Shown here piece by piece: positions 44,247 through 61,438 of a stretch of DNA of 64,000 nt. Source of the stretch: Microvirga rosea (GTDB lineage Bacteria; Pseudomonadota; Alphaproteobacteria; Rhizobiales; Beijerinckiaceae); assembly GCF_020595095.1 (NCBI RefSeq), contig NZ_JAJDOP010000009.1, positions 62,001-126,000 on the forward strand, in the 5' to 3' direction. Position 1 is the first letter of the stretch; each line of letters opens with the position of its first letter. Position numbers and translations under genes: made by a program. Under the pieces are notes generated by a model. The model saw only the letters and a list, made by a program, of their open reading frames with translations, was not told the origin of the DNA and did not search any database.

Positions 44247-45071
44247 TCACGAACTGCCCGCCGCCATGACGGCCTTGGTCACCGCAAAAAGGGAGATCGC
44301 TGCGGCGTTCGAAACGTTCAGGCTCTTGATCGCGCCGGGCATGTCGAGGCGGCCGATGACATCGCAGCATTCCCGTGTCCGTTGCCGCAGGCCCTTTCCT
44401 TCGGATCCAAGCACGAGAACGACCGGCAGCCTGAGGGGCGTCTCGTCGAGGCGATTCTCTCCCGACGAATCAAGTCCGACGCGCTGAAAGCCTCTGTCGC
44501 CCAAGGCGATCAGGGTATCGGCCAGGTTGCGGACGATCATGAACGGCACATGTTCCAGCCCGCCCGAGGCCGATTTCGCCAGAACGCCGGTGGCGGCGGG
44601 GCTGTGCCGCGCGGTCGTGATGATCGCCTCGACCCCGAAGGCGGCTGCCGTGCGCACGATGGCGCCGACATTGTGCGGATCCGTGATCTGGTCGAGCGCC
44701 AGGACGACCTTTTGGCCGCTCAGGGTGTCGACGTTGGGCGAGGGAAGGGGGGATGCCTCCATGTAGAGCCCCTGATGAACGGCGTCTGCTTCCACGAGAC
44801 GATTGATCTCGTCCGGCCGGACGATGTCCGGCTCCTGCGGCAGCAGCGATCCGAGTTCCTCATGAAGGCGGCGGGCCGAATTCTCGGTCGCCAGGAGCCG
44901 GCGAATCGCCCGCTTGCCGTTGCGGAGAGCCTCCGTGACCGGATGCCATCCGTAGAGAACGACGGTCTCGGGATCGCCAAAAGTGCGGCGCGGCCCATGG
45001 TCACGATTCCCCTTCTTGTCGGGGCGGCGTTGAAAGCGGGGCTTGCGGGAAGAAAAGGGGCGATCGCTCAT
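44247..45071 (-). CDS. rlmB: 23S rRNA (guanosine-2'-O-)-methyltransferase RlmB
   Basis: Methylates G2251 of 23S rRNA in E. coli. The 274-residue SPOUT protein begins with a basic tail (KPRFQRRPDKKG) and has VVLYGWHPVTEALRNGKR, NVGAIVRTAAAFGVEAIITT, VLGSEGKGLRQRTRECCD and IKSLNVSNAAAISLF. The ATG at 45071 is chosen over a longer frame. It is divergent from tRNA-Tyr; about 185 bases separate them. Confidence 0.93.
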   Translation of the reverse strand: MSDRPFSSRKPRFQRRPDKKGNRDHGPRRTFGDPETVVLYGWHPVTEALRNGKRAIRRLLATENSARRLHEELGSLLPQEPDIVRPDEINRLVEADAVHQGLYMEASPLPSPNVDTLSGQKVVLALDQITDPHNVGAIVRTAAAFGVEAIITTARHSPAATGVLAKSASGGLEHVPFMIVRNLADTLIALGDRGFQRVGLDSSGENRLDETPLRLPVVLVLGSEGKGLRQRTRECCDVIGRLDMPGAIKSLNVSNAAAISLFAVTKAVMAAGSS

Positions 45072-45154
45072 GGGACTCGTTCTGTTCGGAGACCTGAGCA
45101 CATAGCACAGGACACCATGATCTCGACACCCGACACGCCGATTGCGCTTTGGTG

Positions 45155-45183
45155 TTGACACCGGCCATCCGGGTCACCATAAG
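45155..45183 (+). promoter_or_regulatory. Putative promoter of the tRNA-Tyr/tRNA-Gly unit
   Basis: TTGACA at 45155-45160 is a perfect -35 box; 17 bases later CATAAG (45178-45183) is an acceptable -10 box. Between this and tRNA-Tyr, AGCGCCC (45184-45190) and GGGCGCT (45206-45212) can form a hairpin followed by TTT, right after the presumed start. Confidence 0.6.
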
Positions 45184-45256
45184 AGCGCCCACGGAAGCCC
45201 CGGTGGGGCGCTTTCGTCGACGACCTCAGGCGCGATGCGCTCTGGTTGGGCAAATG

Positions 45257-45341
45257 GGGGAATGTCCCGAGCGGCAAAGGGGGCGGACTGTAAATCCGCT
45301 GGCTACGCCTTCGTAGGTTCGAGTCCTACTTCCCCCACCAC
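45257..45341 (+). tRNA. tRNA-Tyr (GUA)
   Basis: Acceptor stem GGGGGAA/TTCCCCC, anticodon loop CTGTAAA (GUA), long variable arm, T arm AGGTTCGAGTCCT and an encoded CCA. Length 85 with CCA. Followed directly by tRNA-Gly, as in the classical tyrosine-glycine-tuf order. Confidence 0.96.
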
Positions 45342-45367
45342 CCAAACCTCTGCTAGCCTTTGGTCAC

Positions 45368-45441
45368 GCGGGTGTAGCTCAATGGTAGAGCAGCAGCCTT
45401 CCAAGCTGAATACGAGGGTTCGATTCCCTTCACCCGCTCCA
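45368..45441 (+). tRNA. tRNA-Gly (UCC)
   Basis: GCGGGTG/CACCCGC acceptor stem, anticodon loop CTTCCAA (UCC), T arm GGGTTCGATTCCC and an encoded CCA after T73. Length 74. Probably co-transcribed with tRNA-Tyr. Confidence 0.95.
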
Positions 45442-45532
45442 TTTCCCTTCAAACTCCGACTTTGGTTCCCGTTGCGGAGGCTTGGCCGTTCATGTAGCGC
45501 CGTTCGTCGTTCTCGATGAATGGATTCCTTAC

Positions 45533-46123
45533 ATGTTGCGCCGATTCTTCCTTTTTGCCGCGCTCGGGTTGGCCCTTGCGGGATGCGTGACGGCCTCGAA
45601 TACGCTTTCACCCGATCAGGTCGCGAATCTCCGCCTGGAGAGCGTGACGGTGGCCTTCGCGCCTTCCGCCCGAATCTGGTGGGGCGATGGCGAGCGCGCC
45701 TATGCGGCGTCGAAGGGGCTCCCGATCCAAGATTCCGACGCATTGGGCAAGACGCCGGAAGGCCAGGCCTACGTTCAGGGCATCATCGCCGCCAAGCTGC
45801 GCGATGCCATGACGCGCAATCTGGCCGGCTACCTTGCCGGCACGCGGCCCGCCAGGGTCGAGGTGATGGTCAAGGAGCTCGAAATTGCATCCACCATCCA
45901 GAAGATCGTCGTGGGGGGCAACTACAGGCTCAGGGCTGACGTCAACATCGTCGATGCCAAATCGGGGGCCGTGCTGCTGGCCTTCAACGATCAAAGCGCC
46001 GTCCGGGGAGCCGGCGGCGGATTGCTGGGCGTTTTGGTGGATAAAGCCCTTTTGGCGGAGCCGATCGACCAGATTGTGGAGAACTATGCGAGCCAATATC
46101 GAAATTGGCTCTTGCGCAATTAG
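45533..46123 (+). CDS. Lipoprotein, possible DUF6778 type
   Basis: A 196-residue lipoprotein: the signal peptide ends in the lipobox LALAGC and Cys is the first mature residue. The mature part has a mixed alpha/beta character (VKELEIASTIQKIVVGGNYRLRADVNIVDAKSG), resembling an uncharacterised alphaproteobacterial lipoprotein family. The ATG at 45533 opens the signal peptide. It lies between the tRNA pair and tuf, an unusual place for a lipoprotein. Function unknown. Confidence 0.75.
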   Translation: MLRRFFLFAALGLALAGCVTASNTLSPDQVANLRLESVTVAFAPSARIWWGDGERAYAASKGLPIQDSDALGKTPEGQAYVQGIIAAKLRDAMTRNLAGYLAGTRPARVEVMVKELEIASTIQKIVVGGNYRLRADVNIVDAKSGAVLLAFNDQSAVRGAGGGLLGVLVDKALLAEPIDQIVENYASQYRNWLLRN

Positions 46124-46185
46124 CGCAACCGCAATATCGGGACGCCCTGAGAATTTTGTTCCTGGCCTCGGTAAGGTAGAGATCA

Positions 46186-47376
<1,191 letters not shown>

Positions 47377-47423
47377 GTTTAGAGTTCCGGGCGGCGGAAT
47401 GCCGCCGCCCGTGATCCGCCGGA

Positions 47424-47500
47424 GGAGTGTAGCTCAATCGGCTAGAGCACCGGTCTCCAAAACCGGGGGTTGGGGGTTCGAGTCCCTCCACTCCTGCCAG
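47424..47500 (+). tRNA. tRNA-Trp (CCA)
   Basis: AGGAGTG/CACTCCT acceptor stem, anticodon loop CTCCAAA with CCA, T arm GGGGTTCGAGTCCC and encoded CCA; 77 bases with CCA. It lies between tuf and secE, the classical position. Confidence 0.96.
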
Positions 47501-47663
47501 CGGATCGACAAAGCGGGCGTTTTGCGCTAGAGAGCGCCCCAGTGATGGTTTCGAGGGTGGCGCGAAGCTCAAGAAAACGGCTTCGCGCCCCTTCACTTTG
47601 GGCCGAATGGTGCTCATGAGAGGACGTCCGCAATCATCGCAAGAGCTTGTGGGCGCAGGCGAA

Positions 47664-47864
47664 ATGGCAAAGACGAACCCGTTCGATTTTCTACAGCAGG
47701 TACGCTCGGAAGCCGCAAAGGTGACCTGGCCGACCCGCAAGGAGACCATGATCACGACCGCCATGGTCTTCGTGATGGTCCTGGTCGCTTGCTTGTTCTT
47801 CTTCGTGGCCGATCAGGCCATGGGCTGGATGGTCCGCACGGTCCTTCTGGGTTTTGGCGGTTAA
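47664..47864 (+). CDS. secE: Preprotein translocase subunit SecE
   Basis: A 66-residue essential SecYEG subunit. A single membrane helix follows AAKVTWPTRKETMITT, the conserved cytoplasmic amphipathic region (VTWPTRKE). This is the one-helix form typical of most bacteria outside the enterics. The ATG at 47664 gives the expected N-terminus; upstream in-frame ATGs would add unlikely residues. nusG follows after 12 bases. Confidence 0.95.
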   Translation: MAKTNPFDFLQQVRSEAAKVTWPTRKETMITTAMVFVMVLVACLFFFVADQAMGWMVRTVLLGFGG

Positions 47865-47876
47865 GGGGTGGATGCG

Positions 47877-48410
47877 ATGACGAAGCGTTGGTACATCGTC
47901 CACGCTTATTCGAATTTCGAGAACAAGGTTGCTCAGTCGATCAAGGACCAGGCCGCTCAGCGTGGCCTGGAAGACAAGTTCGACGAGGTGATGGTCCCGA
48001 CCGAGAAGGTCGTCGAGGTGCGCCGGGGCCGAAAGGTCGATACGGAGCGTAAGTTCTTCCCTGGCTACGTCCTGGTGAAGTGCGACCTCACGGACGAGGT
48101 TTATCATCTGATCAAGAACACCCCGAAGGTCACAGGCTTTCTGGGTGCCGACAAGTCCAAGCCGGTTCCGATTCCGGATCGGGAAGCGGAGCGGATCAAG
48201 GGGCAGGTCGCCGAGGGTGTCGATCATCCCAAGCCGTCCGTCAGCTTCGAGATCGGCGAGCAGGTCCGGGTTTCGGACGGCCCGTTCGCTTCCTTCAACG
48301 GCGTGGTCGAGGAAGTCGACGACGCCCGGGCCCGCCTCAAGGTGGCGGTGTCCATCTTCGGCCGCGCGACGCCGGTCGAGCTTGAATACGGTCAGGTCGA
48401 AAAGATCTGA
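47877..48410 (+). CDS. nusG: Transcription termination/antitermination factor NusG
   Basis: Binds RNA polymerase and links it to Rho or the ribosome. The 177-residue protein has the NGN domain (RWYIVHAYSNFENKVA, VPTEKVVEVRRG) and a KOW domain (EQVRVSDGPFASFNGVVEEV). ATG 47877 is preferred; a GTG at 47868 is also possible. AAGGGG lies ahead. It is followed by about 160 bases and then the rplKA genes. Confidence 0.96.
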   Translation: MTKRWYIVHAYSNFENKVAQSIKDQAAQRGLEDKFDEVMVPTEKVVEVRRGRKVDTERKFFPGYVLVKCDLTDEVYHLIKNTPKVTGFLGADKSKPVPIPDREAERIKGQVAEGVDHPKPSVSFEIGEQVRVSDGPFASFNGVVEEVDDARARLKVAVSIFGRATPVELEYGQVEKI

Positions 48411-48443
48411 CGGTTAGCGGTGCCTTGAAAACGCCGCTTCTCT

Positions 48444-48460
48444 AGGCCCCAAGGGCCTTT
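48444..48460 (+). terminator. Short hairpin after nusG
   Basis: AGGCCC (48444-48449) and GGGCCT (48453-48458) form a small stem followed by TT. It may partly terminate secE-nusG transcripts; it is weaker than the other terminators here. Confidence 0.4.
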
Positions 48461-48574
48461 CATCCGCGGGAGGTCCGCCCGGTCGCCAGCCGGGATCATC
48501 GGACTGAACCGCGACCTGCAACCACCATCCCGCTCGGTTGGCTCCGGGCGGTTGGTCCATTGGAGAGCAGTCCT

Positions 48575-49003
48575 ATGGCAAAGAAAATCGCGGGCTACGT
48601 TAAGCTTCAAGTGCCCGCCGGCGCGGCCAATCCGTCGCCGCCGATCGGTCCCGCGCTCGGTCAGCGCGGTCTGAACATCATGGAATTCTGCAAGGCCTTC
48701 AACGCGAAGACCTCGCAGATGGAGAAGGGCACCCCGATCCCGGTGATAATCACCGCGTATCAGGACCGTTCCTTCACCTTCGAAATGAAGCAGCCCCCGG
48801 TCTCCTACTTCCTCAAGAAGGCGGCCAAGGTCGAGAAGGGCTCGCAGACCCCGGGCAAGGGCGGTAAGGCCGGTTCGGTCACGCGCGCTCAGATCCGCGA
48901 GATCGCCGAAAAGAAGATGGTCGATCTCAACTGCGACACCGTTGATTCCGCCGTGGCCATGATCGAGGGCTCCGCGCGCTCGATGGGCCTGGAAGTGGCG
49001 TAA
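48575..49003 (+). CDS. rplK: 50S ribosomal protein L11
   Basis: A 142-residue protein of the GTPase-associated centre. [30 protein letters not shown] is the N-terminal signature and the C-terminal rRNA-binding domain ([22 protein letters not shown]) follows. Start ATG 48575; GGAG lies before it. It runs into rplA with a 10-base gap. Confidence 0.97.
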   Translation: MAKKIAGYVKLQVPAGAANPSPPIGPALGQRGLNIMEFCKAFNAKTSQMEKGTPIPVIITAYQDRSFTFEMKQPPVSYFLKKAAKVEKGSQTPGKGGKAGSVTRAQIREIAEKKMVDLNCDTVDSAVAMIEGSARSMGLEVA

Positions 49004-49013
49004 GGAGGGCACC

Positions 49014-49715
49014 ATGGCTGTGAAAGAGGGTAAGCGCATCCGCAGTGCCCGCGAGGGCATCGAGGTTGCAAAGCTCTATGGCATCCAGGATGCCGTGAAG
49101 CTGGTGAAGGAGCGGGCCAAGGCCAAGTTCGACGAGACCATCGAGGTCTCGATGAATCTCGGCGTCGATCCGCGCCACGCGGACCAGATGGTTCGTGGCG
49201 TCTGTAACCTGCCGAACGGCTCCGGCCGTACCGTGCGGGTTGCCGTGTTCGCCCGTGGCGCCAAGGCCGACGAGGCCAAGGCTGCCGGTGCTGACGTGGT
49301 TGGCGCCGAGGAGCTGTTCGAGACCGTCAACGGCGGCACGATCGATTTCGATCGCTGCATTGCCACCCCGGACATGATGCCGCTGGTCGGCCGTCTCGGT
49401 AAGGTGCTGGGCCCGCGCGGCCTGATGCCGAACCCGAAGGTCGGCACCGTGACCATGGACGTGAAGGGCGCGGTCGAAGCCGCCAAGGGCGGCGCGGTCG
49501 AGTTCCGCGTCGAGAAGGCCGGTATCGTCCATGCGGGCATCGGCAAGGCTTCCTTCGACGAGAACAAGCTCGTCGAGAACATCAAGGCGTTCGCCGATGC
49601 GGTCGCCAAGGCGAAGCCCACCGGCGCCAAGGGAACCTACATCCAGCGTGTCGCGATCTCGTCGACCATGGGTCCCGGCGTGAAAGTCGACCCGGCTTCG
49701 GTCATCAACGGCTAA
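49014..49715 (+). CDS. rplA: 50S ribosomal protein L1
   Basis: A 233-residue protein of the L1 stalk. [33 protein letters not shown] and [18 protein letters not shown] are the family motifs. L1 often regulates its own operon by binding mRNA before rplK; whether that occurs here is not established from the sequence alone. Confidence 0.97.
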   Translation: MAVKEGKRIRSAREGIEVAKLYGIQDAVKLVKERAKAKFDETIEVSMNLGVDPRHADQMVRGVCNLPNGSGRTVRVAVFARGAKADEAKAAGADVVGAEELFETVNGGTIDFDRCIATPDMMPLVGRLGKVLGPRGLMPNPKVGTVTMDVKGAVEAAKGGAVEFRVEKAGIVHAGIGKASFDENKLVENIKAFADAVAKAKPTGAKGTYIQRVAISSTMGPGVKVDPASVING

Positions 49716-49733
49716 GCTCGGATCATTCCTAGG

Positions 49734-49764
49734 AAAAGCCCGGTGTCCCGCACCGGGCTTTTTT
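49734..49764 (+). terminator. Intrinsic terminator of rplKA
   Basis: AAAAGCCCGGTG (49734-49745) and CACCGGGCTTTT (49751-49762) with a 5-base loop, followed by TT. A strong rho-independent terminator directly after rplA. Confidence 0.92.
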
Positions 49765-49990
49765 GTGGCCGATTCGCCGTCTTCGGCATCGCTCCTGCTC
49801 ATGCGGCTGTATTGCGGCGGGTGAGGGGGGCTATCGACGCAGTCCAACAAGACCGGGGTCGAGTAATGCCAAGCCTATAGGCTGGTTTCCCTAAGGATCG
49901 GGCTCGAAAAACGCTCTTGAAAAGCCGCGCATGAGCGCTTATCTCCGGCTTTGCTTCCATCTTTGCACGAAAAAGACACGCAAATGCCTC

Positions 49991-50019
49991 TTGGCTTTTG
50001 GGCTTCTAGGGCTTATGGA
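49991..50019 (+). promoter_or_regulatory. Candidate promoter for rplJL-rpoBC
   Basis: TTGGCT (49991-49996), a 17-base spacer, and TATGGA (50014-50019). The -35 box is a fair match and the -10 box moderate. It gives a leader of about 380 bases before rplJ. Confidence 0.45.
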
Positions 50020-50147
50020 ATCGCGTTGAGTTTTAATAATTGTCGATGCCTGGATCGTTTATCGAGGTATCGGCTACGAAATCCGCTCCGCAAGGAGCGG
50101 TGACAGGCCGGCGGGCCAAAGGACCTCCTTTGGCGCGTTCCGGCTAT

Positions 50148-50222
50148 GTCCTGTCCGAGACTGCAGGTGCCGGCTCGCCGGTTTAATTCGAAAGATCCTG
50201 CATAGACGGGGAAGCCGAGTTT
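50148..50222 (+). ncRNA. L10 (rplJ) leader autoregulatory element
   Basis: GTCCGAGAC...GCAGG (50163-50167) pairs with CCTGC (50197-50201), with a loop containing GTTTAATTCGAAAG and a flanking CCGG/ATAGACGGG. This pattern resembles the ribosomal-protein L10 leader, where L10-L12 binds the mRNA to repress its translation. The exact limits are approximate. Confidence 0.65.
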
Positions 50223-50402
50223 TTATGCCTGCATCAACGCAGGTGAAGAGGATCGGTTCGAACCATCTCACCCGGTGCGCCGCCAGGCGTCATTTGGGGG
50301 ACAGGGCTTGCGAGAGCGTCGTTCAGGATGCCTCGGATGCAAGTCCGGGCCTTGAGCGGCAAATGCAACCGGCGGATATTTCCGCCAACCGGAGAGAGCC
50401 CA

Positions 50403-50921
50403 GTGGAAAGAGCAGCAAAGCGCGAGCTCGTCTCGACTCTCAACGACGTGTTTTCCAACACGAGCGTTGTCGTCGTTGCCCACTATGCTGGTCTTACGGT
50501 CGCTGACATGCAGAAGCTGCGCGCGCAGATGAAGCAGGCCGGCGCCACCGTGAAGGTCGCAAAAAACAGCCTCGCCAAAATCGCTCTCGAAGGCAAGGAC
50601 GTCGCGTCCATCTCGGGCCTTATGAAAGGTCCGACCCTGATTGCTTACTCGAGCGATCCGGTCGCGGCTCCTAAGGTCGCTGTTGATTTCGCCAAGGGTA
50701 ACGACAAGCTCGTCATCCTCGGCGGAGCAATGGGCACGACCGCCCTGAACGTGGACGGAGTAAAGGCACTTGCCACTCTGCCGTCCCTCGATGAACTGCG
50801 CGGCAAGCTGGTCGGCCTTATCCAGGCTCCGGCTACCAAGATCGCTCAGCTCAGCACTGCGCCGGCGGCGAAGCTCGCCCGCGTATTCGGGGCCTATGCC
50901 AAGACAGGCGAAGCGGCGTGA
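50403..50921 (+). CDS. rplJ: 50S ribosomal protein L10
   Basis: A 172-residue stalk-base protein that anchors L7/L12 dimers. The start is a GTG at 50403 ([10 protein letters not shown]), preceded by [27 protein letters not shown] and [13 protein letters not shown] are typical. Its C-terminal helix ([12 protein letters not shown]) binds L7/L12. Start GTG and the leader above fit autoregulation. Confidence 0.96.
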   Translation: MERAAKRELVSTLNDVFSNTSVVVVAHYAGLTVADMQKLRAQMKQAGATVKVAKNSLAKIALEGKDVASISGLMKGPTLIAYSSDPVAAPKVAVDFAKGNDKLVILGGAMGTTALNVDGVKALATLPSLDELRGKLVGLIQAPATKIAQLSTAPAAKLARVFGAYAKTGEAA

Positions 50922-50972
50922 GGCCGTAACCTCAACCATCAAACTGTTCGAACTGAACTTAAGGATCTAAAA

Positions 50973-51350
50973 ATGGCTGATCTTGCCAAGCTCGTTGACG
51001 ATCTGTCGTCGCTGACCGTTCTCGAGGCCGCCGAGCTCTCGAAGATGCTCGAAGAGAAGTGGGGCGTTTCCGCTGCTGCGGCCGTTGCCGTCGCTGCTGC
51101 TCCTGGCGCCGGTGGCGCTGCTGCTCCGGCTGAAGAGCAGACCGAGTTCACGGTCATTCTCGCCTCCGCCGGCGACAAGAAGATCGAAGTGATTAAGGAA
51201 GTCCGTGGCATCACCGGCCTCGGTCTGAAGGAAGCCAAGGACCTCGTCGAAGGTGCGCCGAAGCCCGTTAAGGAAGGCGTTGCCAAGGACGAAGCCGAGA
51301 AGATCAAGGCGACCCTCGAGAAGGTCGGCGCCAAGGTCGAGCTTAAGTAA
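50973..51350 (+). CDS. rplL: 50S ribosomal protein L7/L12
   Basis: A 125-residue acidic stalk protein. The N-terminal dimer domain ([20 protein letters not shown]) is followed by an Ala/Gly/Pro-rich hinge and the C-terminal factor-binding domain ([24 protein letters not shown]). AAGGA precedes ATG 50973. About 250 bases containing hairpins separate it from rpoB. Confidence 0.97.
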   Translation: MADLAKLVDDLSSLTVLEAAELSKMLEEKWGVSAAAAVAVAAAPGAGGAAAPAEEQTEFTVILASAGDKKIEVIKEVRGITGLGLKEAKDLVEGAPKPVKEGVAKDEAEKIKATLEKVGAKVELK

Positions 51351-51406
51351 TCTTGCGGCCTTCGGGTCGCGGGGTTCCCTGACTGCGTCAGGGTTCAAAA
51401 AACAAG

Positions 51407-51434
51407 CGGTCCCAAGCAGATTTGCTTGGGGCCG
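51407..51434 (+). terminator. Terminator-like hairpin in the rplL-rpoB spacer
   Basis: CGGTCCCAAGCA (51407-51418) and TGCTTGGGGCCG (51423-51434) pair over 12 positions, with one G-U, around a 4-base loop, followed by TTGTGT. It could act as a partial terminator that lowers rpoBC relative to rplJL, as in E. coli. Confidence 0.6.
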
Positions 51435-51541
51435 TTGTGTCGTCCAAGAGGTCTGGCCGATGAGCGGCCGGGTTTCTGGATGATCTTTCGGGGGTAAAAC
51501 CCCGGTTTTGTGGTCTTTCTGACGGCACCGGCCGTCGGGCG

Positions 51542-51578
51542 GCTGATCGAGCCTCCGGGTGGCGGAGGCTCGATCAGC
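51542..51578 (+). other. Perfect 15-bp hairpin just upstream of rpoB
   Basis: GCTGATCGAGCCTCC (51542-51556) and its exact complement (51564-51578), 7-base loop. It ends 23 bases before the rpoB start. No T-run follows, so it is not a terminator; a processing site or translational control element fits better. Confidence 0.7.
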
Positions 51579-51601
51579 TGTAGATGAGGAACGAGGTCCA
51601 G

Positions 51602-55732
<4,131 letters not shown>

Positions 55733-55741
55733 TTTTTACGT

Positions 55742-55829
55742 CGTCATCCCCGGGCGTCCGGTCCGGGGATCTCAATTTGAAGGGGTTTGTCCCTTTCAGA
55801 CCAAGATGGCCGATTTTCCGGCCATGACG
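55742..55829. repeat. REP-like palindromic element in the rpoB-rpoC spacer
   Basis: Begins with CGTCATCCCCGG (55742) and ends with CCGGCCATGACG (55829): CGTCAT and ATGACG are exact complements at the two ends. Inside are further stems (ATCCCCGGGCG / GTCCGGGGAT, and GATGGCC / GGCCAT). Similar dispersed elements are common between genes in Rhizobiales, from memory. Its presence inside the rpoBC operon is noteworthy. Confidence 0.6.
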
Positions 55830-55853
55830 CCTTCGAGGTTTTAGGAGACGGCG

Positions 55854-60029
<4,176 letters not shown>

Positions 60030-60050
60030 CAAGCAGTCGCAATCAAGATA

Positions 60051-60079
60051 AAAAGGGCCGCCTCAAGGGTGGCCCTTTT
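60051..60079 (+). terminator. Intrinsic terminator of rpoBC
   Basis: AAAAGGGCC (60051-60059) and GGCCCTTTT (60071-60079) with an 11-base loop and terminal T-run, 22 bases past the rpoC stop. Confidence 0.9.
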
Positions 60080-60220
60080 GCTTTCTAAAGGCTAGAATCA
60101 TAAAGAGAGCGGAGCTCAGGGCGAAGTTCGCGCAGGTTGCACCTTCTGGTAGTATTTTGCCTCAGGGGCCTGCTACTCCTGCGATTATATGGATCCGTTC
60201 CCGAACAATCTGGAAAAGAG

Positions 60221-60249
60221 TTGACTTTTCCCGACTCGGACGCTAGAGA
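60221..60249 (+). promoter_or_regulatory. Promoter of the str operon (rpsL-rpsG-fusA-tuf)
   Basis: TTGACT (60221-60226), 17 bases, TAGAGA (60244-60249). A strong -35 match with a fair -10 in the expected place. It gives a leader of nearly 290 bases. Confidence 0.7.
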
Positions 60250-60398
60250 GACCAGACTTTCCGGCAGGCCGTAGATCTTGACTGTCGGGGCAACAAGCTC
60301 CGACCCAATCGATCTAAACGCTGCCGAACTCAACCTTGACTGACACAAGTCAGATTTGGGGCATGACCGCGGTTCCGCCGTGGTCCTCTGCATTGGCA

Positions 60399-60432
60399 CC
60401 GCGCCAAGGGCTTTAAAACGCCTGTGGCGCGG
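60399..60432 (+). terminator. Candidate attenuator hairpin in the rpsL leader
   Basis: CCGCGCCA (60399-60406) and TGGCGCGG (60425-60432) pair exactly; the inner AGGGC and GCCT can extend the stem. CTTCGTTTTGCG follows, only partly T-rich. It lies between the promoter and rpsL. Confidence 0.45.
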
Positions 60433-60536
60433 CTTCGTTTTGCGCAAGCTTAGGCTTGCAGGGCGCTGCATTGCAGTGTTCCACCGTTGAAGACACGCAA
60501 AGCCACCGGATGGTGGTTGGTGAAAGAGGGCAGAGA

Positions 60537-60908
60537 ATGCCAACGATCAGTCAGCTGATCCGCAAGCCGCGGACGGCGCAAAAGAGCCGGAATAAGGTTC
60601 CCGCGCTTGAGGCCTGCCCGCAGAAGCGGGGCGTGTGCACGCGCGTCTACACCACGACCCCGAAGAAGCCCAACTCGGCTCTTCGTAAGGTCGCCAAGGT
60701 TCGTCTGACCAATGGCTATGAAGTCATCGGTTATATCCCGGGCGAAGGCCACAACCTTCAAGAGCACTCCGTGGTCATGATCCGCGGCGGCCGCGTGAAG
60801 GACCTTCCGGGTGTTCGCTATCACATCCTCCGCGGTGTCCTCGACACCCAGGGCGTGAAGAATCGTAAGCAGCGTCGTTCGAAGTACGGCGCGAAGCGGC
60901 CGAAGTAA
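60537..60908 (+). CDS. rpsL: 30S ribosomal protein S12
   Basis: A 123-residue decoding-centre protein. [19 protein letters not shown] and [12 protein letters not shown] are the conserved loops. Lys43 and Lys88, the residues changed in streptomycin-resistant mutants, are both lysine, so a sensitive wild-type form is predicted. ATG 60537 follows AGAGGG. rpsG starts 34 bases later. Confidence 0.98.
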   Translation: MPTISQLIRKPRTAQKSRNKVPALEACPQKRGVCTRVYTTTPKKPNSALRKVAKVRLTNGYEVIGYIPGEGHNLQEHSVVMIRGGRVKDLPGVRYHILRGVLDTQGVKNRKQRRSKYGAKRPK

Positions 60909-60927
60909 GCCGTCCAACTGTCATTGA

Positions 60928-61413
<486 letters not shown>

Positions 61414-61438
61414 CGGCCGGACCTTGAGGAGCTGAGCG

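Larger units (their letters stand above)
49765..50402. promoter_or_regulatory. Long rplJ upstream region
   Basis: About 640 bases with no protein gene that I can support. It holds a promoter candidate (49991-50019) and an L10-type leader (50148-50222). CCAAAGGACCTCCTTTGG near 50116-50132 is a further hairpin. The rest is leader or spacer. Confidence 0.6.
60080..60536. promoter_or_regulatory. rpsL leader region
   Basis: About 460 bases without a protein gene that I can support. It holds the promoter candidate at 60221-60249, a terminator-like hairpin (60399-60432), a TGACT/AGTCA hairpin near 60335, CAAGC/GCTTG near 60447 and CCACC/GGTGG just before rpsL. The many hairpins suggest a structured leader. 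Confidence 0.55.
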
